A DNA stretch of 64,000 bases from Terriglobia bacterium (GTDB lineage Bacteria > Acidobacteriota > Terriglobia > Bryobacterales > Bryobacteraceae): the NCBI GenBank assembly GCA_020073305.1, contig JAIQFK010000019.1:62001-126000 (forward strand), written 5' to 3'. The notes under the pieces are model-generated. The model ran no database searches. It saw only the letters and a list, made by a program, of their open reading frames with translations, and was not told the DNA's origin. The translations under genes and the position numbers were made by a program. Positions 27,177 to 35,006 of the stretch are shown one piece after another. How positions within the stretch are numbered: position 1 is the stretch's first letter; every line of letters starts with the position of its first letter.

Positions 27177-28709
27177 ATGATACTTAGTTCGCGACACACG
27201 CGGCGCGCCGCGATGGTGACAATCTCTTTCAGCTTCCTTTGCTTCGCGCAAAAGGACCCAGGAGTTCGTGGGGGCCAGGCGGGGGCCGGCGGCCCGATAT
27301 CTGGACTGCAAGACAACGAGCTGGTGCTGTTCACCGAGGGAAGAGCGCGCACGACGCAGCTCGAGTCCGTGTGTGACACTTGCAACGACGTGACGCTTGG
27401 TGCAGACACCGGTGAGGATCCGAACCTGGCAACTCTGACCAATTCATCGGGCCTGGGGGCACGGTTTAATGGCGACCAGTGCTCGGTGTGCCACCAGCAG
27501 CCCGCCATCGGAGGATCCGGGGGCTTCCTGGTACCGAATCCGCAAGATGGGCCGAAACATTTCCGGACGCCCGAGAACCCGATGTTCGACCTGATCCCGC
27601 ACCGTAAAGGTGCACAGAACTACGTGCCGTCGTTCATCACGCAGTACGGTCCCATCCGCGAAGTCAGGTTTCAGAGAAAGCCGGACGGAACGCCCGATGG
27701 CGGCGTGCATCAATTGTTCACGATCGTTGGACGATCCGACATCGGCGCGCCAGGGTGCACGGCCGCGGACCTTCCTCCAACGGATTTTGAAACGCAATAC
27801 AAAAACGGCAACCTGTCGTTCCGCATCCCGCTGCAGACGTTTGGTCTCGGGCTGATCGAGGCGATTCAGGACTCGACGATTCTGAACAACTCGGCCTCCA
27901 CCGCATCGTTGCGTGCCCGGCTCGGGATCGGCGGCATGCCGAACCGAAGCGGCAACGATGGCACGATCACGCGCTTCGGGTGGAAGGCGCAGAACAAGTC
28001 TTTGGCGATCTTCGCCGGTGAGGCGTATAACGTCGAGATGGGTGTGACCAATGACGTGTTCCCAACACGGACAGACGAAACCGCGGCCTGCAGCCAGGGC
28101 GTGAACGAGCCGAACGACATTACCCGCGTGGACACCGACGATTTGCGCAACCAGGGCTTCAACAACCCGAAACACATCCTACCGGACTGGCTGGAATTCG
28201 CCATCTTCATGCGGCAACTGGCGCCACCCCAACCGGTGCCGTTCTCGGCGAGCGCCCAGCGCGGGCAGCAACTGTTTGGTACGGACGTCAACAATTCGGG
28301 AGTCGGCTGCTTCCTTTGCCACACCCCAACGATGGTCACCGGTCCGCAACATGACACCGCGGCGCTCCAGAACGTACCGGCAAATCTCTATTCCGACTTG
28401 TTGATCCATCACATGGGCCGTGGCCTGGCCGACAACGTCACGCAGGGCTTGGCGCAGGGAGATATGTTCCGCACGACGCCGTTGTGGGGAGTCGGTCAAC
28501 GGATATTTTTCCTTCACGACGGGCGGACCAATGACCTGCTAGCCGCAATCAAAGCTCACGCCTCAGGCCGGGGCGACGATGACCAGGGCGGTGGCGGCTT
28601 CGGGCATGGCGACTATCCTGCTTCCGAGGCTACGGCCGTGATCCACAAATTCAACGCCCTGTCGCCTCAGGACAAGCAAGCGATCCTGGACTTTTTACGA
28701 TCGCTTTGA
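27177..28709 (+). CDS. Di-haem oxidoreductase-like protein (DHOR/DUF1111)
   Basis: 510 residues from ATG 27177, which has a strong GGGAGGAGG site (the frame opens 24 bp earlier at a TTG). Signal peptide MILSSRHTRRAAMVTISFSFLCFA. Two c-type haem motifs: C102-SV-C105-H106 and C378-FL-C381-H382. Around them are the family features G-L-G-A-R-F-N, S-C/C-V-C-H-x-x-P-A-I-G-G, D-L-L-I-H-H-M-G and R-T-T-P-L-W-G. DHOR-family (PF06537) proteins are periplasmic, related to di-haem peroxidases and often called thiol oxidoreductases; few have proven activity. It follows the response regulator by 82 bp and is monocistronic. Confidence 0.9.
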   Translation: MILSSRHTRRAAMVTISFSFLCFAQKDPGVRGGQAGAGGPISGLQDNELVLFTEGRARTTQLESVCDTCNDVTLGADTGEDPNLATLTNSSGLGARFNGDQCSVCHQQPAIGGSGGFLVPNPQDGPKHFRTPENPMFDLIPHRKGAQNYVPSFITQYGPIREVRFQRKPDGTPDGGVHQLFTIVGRSDIGAPGCTAADLPPTDFETQYKNGNLSFRIPLQTFGLGLIEAIQDSTILNNSASTASLRARLGIGGMPNRSGNDGTITRFGWKAQNKSLAIFAGEAYNVEMGVTNDVFPTRTDETAACSQGVNEPNDITRVDTDDLRNQGFNNPKHILPDWLEFAIFMRQLAPPQPVPFSASAQRGQQLFGTDVNNSGVGCFLCHTPTMVTGPQHDTAALQNVPANLYSDLLIHHMGRGLADNVTQGLAQGDMFRTTPLWGVGQRIFFLHDGRTNDLLAAIKAHASGRGDDDQGGGGFGHGDYPASEATAVIHKFNALSPQDKQAILDFLRSL

Positions 28710-28778
28710 ACACGATCGACAAACCGGCCGCATTGGTGAAGACTCTCGCGATGACCGTGAATCGCCTCAATAGCGTGC

Positions 28779-29576
28779 CTAATCCAGCCTGAGCGCGTCG
28801 AAAAAATCAGCGCAGCCTGGGCGAAGCGAAACCTGCCTGATCCGCAGTTGCAGGAGCGCGAAACCGCGCCGTGTGGCGTTCCGGAAGCGACGAAAGTCCC
28901 ATCCCGCCGCACGAAACACCCGGTGATGCTGCTGCCACAGCAGGAATGCCGTAGAGTGGAAAAGCATCGAGTGACAGCGAGAGCGGAACACCCCAGCTCT
29001 GTTAGACAAGGGACGGCGCATCAAGCCGAGTGTCAGAGCCTGGTAATTCAGATGGGCTGCCTCGTCACACAAGATGCGCACACAAATCGATCGGAGGAGG
29101 CGCGAGCGCGTCGCATCCCTGAGCGCCTGGTAGAAGGGGATAGCGAGGACTTCGGCCGTAACCAGCACGGTCGCGCAGACCTCCAGGCCGGCCAGTTTGC
29201 GTAGCCGCCGAAAGACGCCATCGAGCCAATGGCTGGTGAGACGAGGAATCCCCTCGCGATCCAGGAAGCGTCCCAGGATACCGCTATGGCCCTGCTCCTC
29301 TGCAATAAAAAGCTGCAGCGCGGACAAAAACCACGAGTCAGTGGCGAGAACCGGATGTGACGAAGCCCTACGCATCAGACCCCGGCCACGAGCCCATTCG
29401 CCCAACTGGAACTGTTGAATGGACCGAGACACGAGTTGGCGCTCAGCGGAGCTGAGCAGACAAGGGTCATGCCACGGCAGGGCGCCGGGAGCGTCCCGGT
29501 TCTCGAGAAAATGCCGATGCCAGCGCTCGTAGGGTGAAGTGCCCGAGGCCGGGGCACGCGACACGAGGGATGTCAT
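28779..29576 (-). CDS. Ferritin-like diiron-carboxylate protein
   Basis: 265 residues from ATG 29576 (the frame extends 156 bp further without a good start). All-helical. The carboxylate pattern is complete for a diiron four-helix bundle: E60, E94-x-x-H97 (AEEQGH), E142 and E172-x-x-H175 (CDEAAH). No quinone-hydroxylase, R2 or AurF hallmark beyond this could be recognised, so it may be an oxygenase, an N-oxygenase-like enzyme or an iron or peroxide scavenger. A TATACT box (complement of 29582-29587) lies six bases before the ATG with no ribosome binding site between, which suggests a leaderless mRNA. The upstream AT-rich stretch has TACTT-N9-AAGTA (29593-29611) as a possible operator. Convergent with the DHOR gene. 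Confidence 0.75.
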   Translation of the reverse strand: MTSLVSRAPASGTSPYERWHRHFLENRDAPGALPWHDPCLLSSAERQLVSRSIQQFQLGEWARGRGLMRRASSHPVLATDSWFLSALQLFIAEEQGHSGILGRFLDREGIPRLTSHWLDGVFRRLRKLAGLEVCATVLVTAEVLAIPFYQALRDATRSRLLRSICVRILCDEAAHLNYQALTLGLMRRPLSNRAGVFRSRCHSMLFHSTAFLLWQQHHRVFRAAGWDFRRFRNATRRGFALLQLRIRQVSLRPGCADFFDALRLD

Positions 29577-29774
29577 GAAGACAGTATAAAGTACTTCACA
29601 ATACAAAGTAAAGTCCCTCCGCCTCATGGAGGGCTGACCCGTCAGACGCGGCCGTGCCGCGCAGAACGGTCCTGTTGGGTTGATCGAAGAGGCGCGCCGC
29701 ATGCGATCTATACCCGGCAGAGCAGCCAGCACGCTGTCGCGTCAGCCCGGCGCCGCGAGGTACACTGTCCACCC

Positions 29775-31607
29775 ATGAACATTGTTTTGCTGCGCGGCGC
29801 GTTACTGCTTGCTCCGGTTGCTCTCTGGGCTGCCACCAATGAACCCAGCCGTACGTTCAAACGCATGGAAGTCCAGATTGCCATGCGTGACGGGGTGAAA
29901 CTCTACACCGACATCTACATTTCCAGGAAGTCGCGCGACCGGCTGCCGTTCCTGTTTACACGAACGCCTTATGGCGCGACAGACGAGAAAGGGAACAACA
30001 AGGTGTTGCCAGACAGCTACATGGATTTCGTGCAGGAAGGGTATATTTTCGTGTTTCAAGACATCCGGGGCCGGTATAAGTCCGAAGGCCGGTTCGTCAT
30101 GTTCCGCCCGCCGCGTGACAAAAGTGACCCCAAGGCGATTGATGAGGGCACTGACACCTACGACACGATCTCGTGGCTCATCGAGCATATTCCGAATAAC
30201 AACGGGCGCGCAGGGGTCCTGGGTATTTCATACGGCGGCTGGTTGACGGTGATGGCCATGCTCGACCCTCATCCCGCTCTCAAGGCTGTTTCCGAACAAG
30301 CGTCACCCGCCGATCAGTTCCTGGGCGACGATTTCCATCACAACGGCGCATTCCGCCTGAGTTACGGCCTCGAGTATTCGGCCATGATGGAGACTGGAAC
30401 CACGAATTTCCATTTCAAATTCGACAAGAACGATACCTTCGAGTGGTACGCGGCCCTGGGCGCGCTCTCCAATTTCAATCAGAACTACGGACATGAAAAG
30501 CTGCCCACCTGGAACGACTTCGTGGCACATCCGAATTACGACGAATTCTGGCGGCAGCAGGCAGTGTGGCCCTATCTGGACACGCCCAAAGTGCCCAACC
30601 TCAACGTGGCGGGCTGGTGGGACCAGGAAGATTTCTACGGCCCGATGAAAATCTACGAGACCCTCGAGAAGAAGGACACCAACCACATGAACTATGTGAC
30701 CGTGGGTCCCTGGAACCACGGCGGCTGGTCGCGAGGTGACGGACGCAAGCTGGGCGAGATCGATTTCGATAGCAACACGGCGGAGTACTTCCGCGCCAAG
30801 GTGCAGGCGCCGTGGTTTGCATACTGGCTGAAGGATAAAGGTCCGCTCAAACAGCCAGAGGCTCTCACATTCCAGACCGGATCAAACCGCTGGGAATCGT
30901 ATGATGAGTGGCCGCCACGGAGCAGGACGACGGACCGGCCGCTTTATTTCCGCGGAGCAGGGATCGCGTCCTTCGACAAGCCCGGCGGCGAAGACGATTT
31001 CGACAGCTACATATCCGACCCGTCGCACCCGGTGCCGTACCGCCATCGGCCGATCAGCCCGACATATCCGGCGGGTGGCTGGCCCACGTGGTTGGTCGAG
31101 GACCAGCGCTTTGTTCATCTGCGGCCGGACGTGCTGAGCTGGGAGACCGAGCCCCTTCAAGAGGACCTGCCGGTTGTGGGTGATGTCATGGCACATCTGT
31201 TTGCCTCGACGTCGGGCACGGACAGCGACTGGATCGTGAAGCTGATCGATGTCTATCCGGAGGATTATCCGAAGGCTCCGAAGATGGGCGGTTACCAGCT
31301 TATGATCGCGGATGAAGTCTTTCGGGCGCGCTTTCGAGAGAGTTTCACGCATCCCAAGGCGGTGGTTCCGAACGAGGTGGCGGAGTATGCAGTCGATTTG
31401 CATACGAACAATCATGCGTTTCTGAAGGGGCACCGCGTCATGGTGCAGGTGCAGAGCACGTGGTTCCCGGTCATCGACCGGAATCCGCAGACCTTCGTAG
31501 AAAACATCTTCCTGGCGAATGAAACCAATTACAGGCCGGCCACGCAGCGCGTGTACCGCTCGGCGAGGTTCGCGTCGCATGTGACGCTGCCGGTACTGAC
31601 GCGATAG
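29775..31607 (+). CDS. CocE/NonD-family X-Pro dipeptidyl-peptidase-like hydrolase
   Basis: 610 residues with signal peptide MNIVLLRGALLLAPVALWAA. Alpha/beta-hydrolase with the family's N-terminal M-R-D-G-V-K-L-Y-T-D, oxyanion region and triad: S152 in G-I-S-Y-G-G-W, D283 in WWDQED and H315 in GPWNHGG. A C-terminal jelly-roll domain (about residues 365-610) ends in RSARFASHVTLPVL. The family (PF02129/PF08530) includes alpha-amino-acid ester hydrolases, glutaryl-7-ACA acylases and cocaine esterase. In a soil bacterium it probably acts on peptides or acyl esters in the periplasm. It stands alone between the diiron gene (divergent) and the symporter operon. Confidence 0.92.
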   Translation: MNIVLLRGALLLAPVALWAATNEPSRTFKRMEVQIAMRDGVKLYTDIYISRKSRDRLPFLFTRTPYGATDEKGNNKVLPDSYMDFVQEGYIFVFQDIRGRYKSEGRFVMFRPPRDKSDPKAIDEGTDTYDTISWLIEHIPNNNGRAGVLGISYGGWLTVMAMLDPHPALKAVSEQASPADQFLGDDFHHNGAFRLSYGLEYSAMMETGTTNFHFKFDKNDTFEWYAALGALSNFNQNYGHEKLPTWNDFVAHPNYDEFWRQQAVWPYLDTPKVPNLNVAGWWDQEDFYGPMKIYETLEKKDTNHMNYVTVGPWNHGGWSRGDGRKLGEIDFDSNTAEYFRAKVQAPWFAYWLKDKGPLKQPEALTFQTGSNRWESYDEWPPRSRTTDRPLYFRGAGIASFDKPGGEDDFDSYISDPSHPVPYRHRPISPTYPAGGWPTWLVEDQRFVHLRPDVLSWETEPLQEDLPVVGDVMAHLFASTSGTDSDWIVKLIDVYPEDYPKAPKMGGYQLMIADEVFRARFRESFTHPKAVVPNEVAEYAVDLHTNNHAFLKGHRVMVQVQSTWFPVIDRNPQTFVENIFLANETNYRPATQRVYRSARFASHVTLPVLTR

Positions 31608-31838
31608 CTTAGCTGGATCGGGCGGCGTCCGCGATGCGGCTCTGCAGTTCGGGGCTGCCGGGCCGCAACTCGTCCGCCTTCGCCAAGAATTTCAGACCGG
31701 CGGCGGCCTATCCCGTTCTAAACTGGAAAAGCGTACCGGAATCGGCCGGTCGAGGCGTCGTGGACAAGGGCGTTCGGATCGAAGTACGCCGGCGCTGCTT
31801 GGTGTTCCTGTCTACCGGCAACGAGGGAATGATTCGCT

Positions 31839-33278
31839 GTGAACTTCACCGTTCTGGACTGGGCGATCGTCGTGCTTTATCTTGGCTTGTCGATGGCGGC
31901 GGGCCTCTACGGGAAGAAATACATCTCCGGCGTTGCCGATTTCCTGGTAGCCGGCCGCGGGCTCGGTCTCTATCTGGGGATCTCGACTCTGGCAGCCACG
32001 GAAATCGGGACCGTCACTTTCATGTACTACGCCGAGCTGGGCTATAAGACCGGCTTCGCCTCTTTCATTAATGGGCTGATCGCCGGCGGGGTCATGATCC
32101 TGATTGGGCGCACCGGCTTCGTCATCAAGCGGCTACGCGAATTAGAACTGATGACCATCCCCGAATATTTCGAACGGCGCTACAGCCGTAATTTGCGCGT
32201 GCTCACCGGCGTTTTGGTTGCGACCGGCGGCATCCTGAACATGGGAGTATTCCTCAAGATCGAGGGCACGTTCCTGGCCATCATCAGCGGCATTCCGCTC
32301 GAACATCTCAAAGCGGTGATGACCGGAATTCTGCTGCTTGAGCTGCTGTACACGGTGCTCGGGGGAATGGTATCGGTGGTGATCACGGACTTCATTCAGT
32401 TCGTTGCGCTCAGTGTGGGCGCTCTGATCGTCACGGCTTTGTCGATCCATGCAGCCGGCTGGCAGAAAATGCACGACGCCGTGTACCAGACGATGGGCAG
32501 GGGCGGCTTCGATCCGATTGCTACTCCGCAGTACGGGTGGGAGTTTATTGCATTTCAGGTTTTGTTCTGGATGGCTATCAACACTTGCTGGCAAACTACG
32601 GCCATGCGGACGTTCTCCACGCGCGATTCCGCGGTGAGCCAACGAGTGTTCACGTGGACCGGGTTCATTTTTCTGGGCCGGGGTATGCTGCCCATGCTGT
32701 GGGGCATTGCGGCGCTGGCGATGTTCGGCCCCGGCCATGATTCCCTGAACGCGATGCCCATCATGCTCAACAGGATTCTGCCCGCGGGGCTGCGGGGCAT
32801 CGTCGTGGCCGGGATGCTCGCGGCGACCATGTCGGTCAACAGCTCGTATCTGTTGGGTTGGAGTTCTATCATCGCGCAGGATATCGTCAACCCGCTGCGC
32901 CGTCAGGCGCTCAGCTCGCGCGCACAGGTGGCTCTCAACCGCACCGCCAACGTGTTTGTCAGCTTGTTTGTCATGTTCTGGGGTCTGTGGTACACCCTGC
33001 CTGGGCCTGCGTATTTCTATCTGAATATCACCGCTACGATCTTTGTGGGTGGGTCTTTTGTTGCGATTGTCGGTGGCCTTTACTGGAGCCGTGCGAATGT
33101 GGCTGGTGGATATGCCGCCATGCTTGGCGGAGCCGCGGGGGCACTCGCCTTCTTCTTCCTGAAGTGGCCGGCGAGCCGTGCGGGATTTGGCGCGTTTGTC
33201 CTTGCTTTCGCAGGCTTGATCGCCGGGTCGTTCAGGGGCGGGCGGCGCCGTCGCGCTCAAGCCTTGGAAAACCTATGA
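31839..33278 (+). CDS. Sodium:solute symporter (SSF family)
   Basis: 479 residues from GTG 31839. About thirteen transmembrane helices; N-terminal F-T-V-L-D-W-A-I-V-V-L-Y, then V-A-G-R-G-L-G-L, and the family-typical YTVLGGMVSVVITDFIQF segment around residues 165-190. Sodium-coupled uptake of a small organic solute is expected (PF00474). Its stop overlaps the start of the M20 peptidase gene (ATGA), and a small membrane-protein gene follows, giving a three-gene transporter operon. The partner peptidase suggests that the solute is an N-acyl amino acid, a dipeptide or a related amide. The 231 bp upstream (31608-31838) has no supported gene. Confidence 0.92.
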   Translation: MNFTVLDWAIVVLYLGLSMAAGLYGKKYISGVADFLVAGRGLGLYLGISTLAATEIGTVTFMYYAELGYKTGFASFINGLIAGGVMILIGRTGFVIKRLRELELMTIPEYFERRYSRNLRVLTGVLVATGGILNMGVFLKIEGTFLAIISGIPLEHLKAVMTGILLLELLYTVLGGMVSVVITDFIQFVALSVGALIVTALSIHAAGWQKMHDAVYQTMGRGGFDPIATPQYGWEFIAFQVLFWMAINTCWQTTAMRTFSTRDSAVSQRVFTWTGFIFLGRGMLPMLWGIAALAMFGPGHDSLNAMPIMLNRILPAGLRGIVVAGMLAATMSVNSSYLLGWSSIIAQDIVNPLRRQALSSRAQVALNRTANVFVSLFVMFWGLWYTLPGPAYFYLNITATIFVGGSFVAIVGGLYWSRANVAGGYAAMLGGAAGALAFFFLKWPASRAGFGAFVLAFAGLIAGSFRGGRRRRAQALENL

Positions 33279-34570
33279 ACTCCTCAATTTTTCATGCACG
33301 CAAGGCCAAAGATTTTATCGCGCCGCTCGAGGCCGACATCGTGCGTCTGCTGTCTGAGTTGGTGCGCACAGACACCGTCGCTGCTCCACCCAATGGCAAC
33401 GAGACAGCCGGCCAGAATGTGCTGGCCGAATTTCTGCGATCGTACGGCATTGTCCCGGACGTGTATGAAACCGCGTTCGTGAGTAGTAGCGGGCATCCGT
33501 ACGTGCGGCCTGATCGTGACTACCGCGGCAGGAAGAATTTGCTGGCCGCGACACGCGGGAGTGGCCGCGGACGGTCTCTCTTGTTCAACGGGCACATGGA
33601 TACCGTTCCGCCCGGTCACGGCGCCTGGACGGACTCGCCTTGGTCCGGCGTCGTGCGCGATGGACGCCTCTTCGGGCGTGGCAGCATTGACATGAAGGCT
33701 GGCCTCGCGGCCCAGTTTTCGGTTCTGTGCGCTTTGCGGAAGCAGGGCATCCGGTTGGGTGGAGATTTGTATGCGGAATCGGTTGTGGACGAAGAATGGG
33801 CTGGCGGCGGTGGCACTCTCGCCGCGCGGCTCCACGGACCGCGTCCGGATGCCTGTGCCATCCCCGAGATCACGAATCGCGAAGTAGCGCTGGCTACGCG
33901 GGGCGGAGCCATGATAGATCTGGTCGCCGAGGGCGGCGATGCGAAGCGCTATTTCTCTAACGAAGAGGTCGTCTCACCCGCTATTGCGGTCGGCCGGTTG
34001 TTGGGATGGGTCGATAGCTGGGTTGAGCGGCGGCGCCACGCGGACCGAGGCGAAGCCTATCGCGATTTTCAAGATCCGGCACCCGTACAAGTGCTGGTGA
34101 TTGAAGCCCATCGCATGGACTACAGCGAGCCGGCTCATGTCCCCCTCACCGCGGGCGTGCGCGTCTACTTCCAATTCCTTCCCCACGAGGATGTGCCGGC
34201 CGTTCTCGCCGAGGTGCGTGCCTCATTCGACGATTTCTGCGGCCGCGACCCCTTTTTCCGCGAGCACCGTCCATTGTGGCGTCCCCTGTTCAACCCGCCG
34301 CTTTTGGGACACGAGCTTGCGCCGGAGCACCCCTGGAGCCAGTGTTTCGTGAATTCCGCAGCCGGCGTTCTGGGCGACCGGCCTAAAGTGACCGCGACTC
34401 CCTACCCGTGCGATGCCTTCCTGATCCATCGCGAGTTCGGCATACCGACGCTCCTGTTTGGTCCGAGCGGAGCGGGGGCCCACAATCCCGATGAATATGT
34501 CGAGATCGCATCGGTACTGGACACCGCGGCCGTGTATCTCGCCGCCGCGATGGAATGGTGTGGGGCGTAG
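33275..34570 (+). CDS. M20-family metallopeptidase (ArgE/DapE/CPG2-like)
   Basis: 431 residues from ATG 33275, overlapping the symporter stop by four bases. The open frame extends much further upstream inside the symporter gene but is not used. Metal ligands and catalytic residues are in order: N-G-H-M-D-T (His, Asp), G-R-G-S-I-D-M-K (bridging Asp), V-V-D-E-E-W (general-base Glu and ligand Glu), a P-E-I-T segment in place of the next Asp/Glu ligand, and a final G-A-G-A-H-N-P (His). There is no signal peptide, so it is cytoplasmic. Members remove N-acyl groups or split dipeptides (acetylornithine or succinyl-diaminopimelate deacylases, carboxypeptidase G2). It probably hydrolyses what the coupled symporter brings in. 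Confidence 0.92.
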   Translation: MNSSIFHARKAKDFIAPLEADIVRLLSELVRTDTVAAPPNGNETAGQNVLAEFLRSYGIVPDVYETAFVSSSGHPYVRPDRDYRGRKNLLAATRGSGRGRSLLFNGHMDTVPPGHGAWTDSPWSGVVRDGRLFGRGSIDMKAGLAAQFSVLCALRKQGIRLGGDLYAESVVDEEWAGGGGTLAARLHGPRPDACAIPEITNREVALATRGGAMIDLVAEGGDAKRYFSNEEVVSPAIAVGRLLGWVDSWVERRRHADRGEAYRDFQDPAPVQVLVIEAHRMDYSEPAHVPLTAGVRVYFQFLPHEDVPAVLAEVRASFDDFCGRDPFFREHRPLWRPLFNPPLLGHELAPEHPWSQCFVNSAAGVLGDRPKVTATPYPCDAFLIHREFGIPTLLFGPSGAGAHNPDEYVEIASVLDTAAVYLAAAMEWCGA

Positions 34571-34579
34571 GAGAGAGAA

Positions 34580-34753
34580 ATGAACTCCACAACTCTCTGG
34601 TGGCAATTTTGGCAGTTGGCTTTTGTGGTGGCCGTAAGCAGCTTCGCCATTATCGCCGCAATCGTAGCCACTCGCGGTTTCTCGGACCTGCGCGATCTCA
34701 TCCAACTTCTGAAGCGCGAGCAAGAAGCCCGGATCTCCCGGCGTCAGGATTGA
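34580..34753 (+). CDS. Small single-span membrane protein, symporter accessory candidate
   Basis: 57 residues, ATG 34580 to TGA 34753, with GGAGAGAG just upstream and only nine bases after the M20 gene. One hydrophobic segment (FWQLAFVVAVSSFAIIAAIVA) is followed by a charged amphipathic tail (DLRDLIQLLKREQEARISRR). The tight spacing, the good ribosome binding site and the transmembrane-plus-helix design argue that it is real and not chance. Small accessory proteins are known next to SSF symporters, and that is the best guess here; no homologue could be checked. Confidence 0.65.
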   Translation: MNSTTLWWQFWQLAFVVAVSSFAIIAAIVATRGFSDLRDLIQLLKREQEARISRRQD

Positions 34754-34784
34754 TCCACCATAACCGTGCAAAATGGAACATGAT

Positions 34785-34820
34785 CACGTAAATACACCGT
34801 AACTTTACGCTATTGTACTT
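34785..34820 (+). promoter_or_regulatory. 36-bp regulatory element, copy 1
   Basis: The stretch is identical at 35 of 36 positions to 42046-42081 (the one difference is the base after GCTA). It contains the inverted repeat CGTAAA-N11-TTTACG and a direct repeat of CGTAA 11 bp apart, about one helical turn, which is the geometry of a protein binding site. It ends in TGTACTT. It lies 187 bp before the start of the 35007-38321 receptor gene. The leader after it shares a weaker block with the second copy (CAGCCGC then AGACCAG, at 34901 and 42130). It is probably the operator/promoter of a two-site regulon; the regulator is unproven. Confidence 0.75.
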
Positions 34821-35006
34821 GAGGTTGACCCTCGCAAGCCCCCAGAATCTGTCATGCTGCGGAGCGACGCTTCCCCGCGGACAGGCGGTTCAAATCAGTT
34901 CAGCCGCCAGGAGACCAGCTGGTTCTCTTGGCGCAGCGCAGTCGTCAAACACACTCGCGCCGGCAAGCTCGACCGCTCCGCAACGACAGAGCAACGAGGA
35001 GGGCTG

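Noticed and set aside
31634-32047. 137-codon rightward frame before the symporter gene
   Set aside because: It overlaps the symporter start out of frame, has no ribosome binding site and encodes an Arg-rich product of no known kind.
32142-33260. 372-codon open frame antisense to the symporter gene
   Set aside because: Low-complexity, Arg/His-rich product with no recognisable fold; it is an antisense shadow of a strongly supported membrane protein.
34785-35006. Riboswitch in the receptor leader
   Set aside because: No known riboswitch core could be recognised; the conserved part is short, symmetric and upstream, which fits a DNA operator better.
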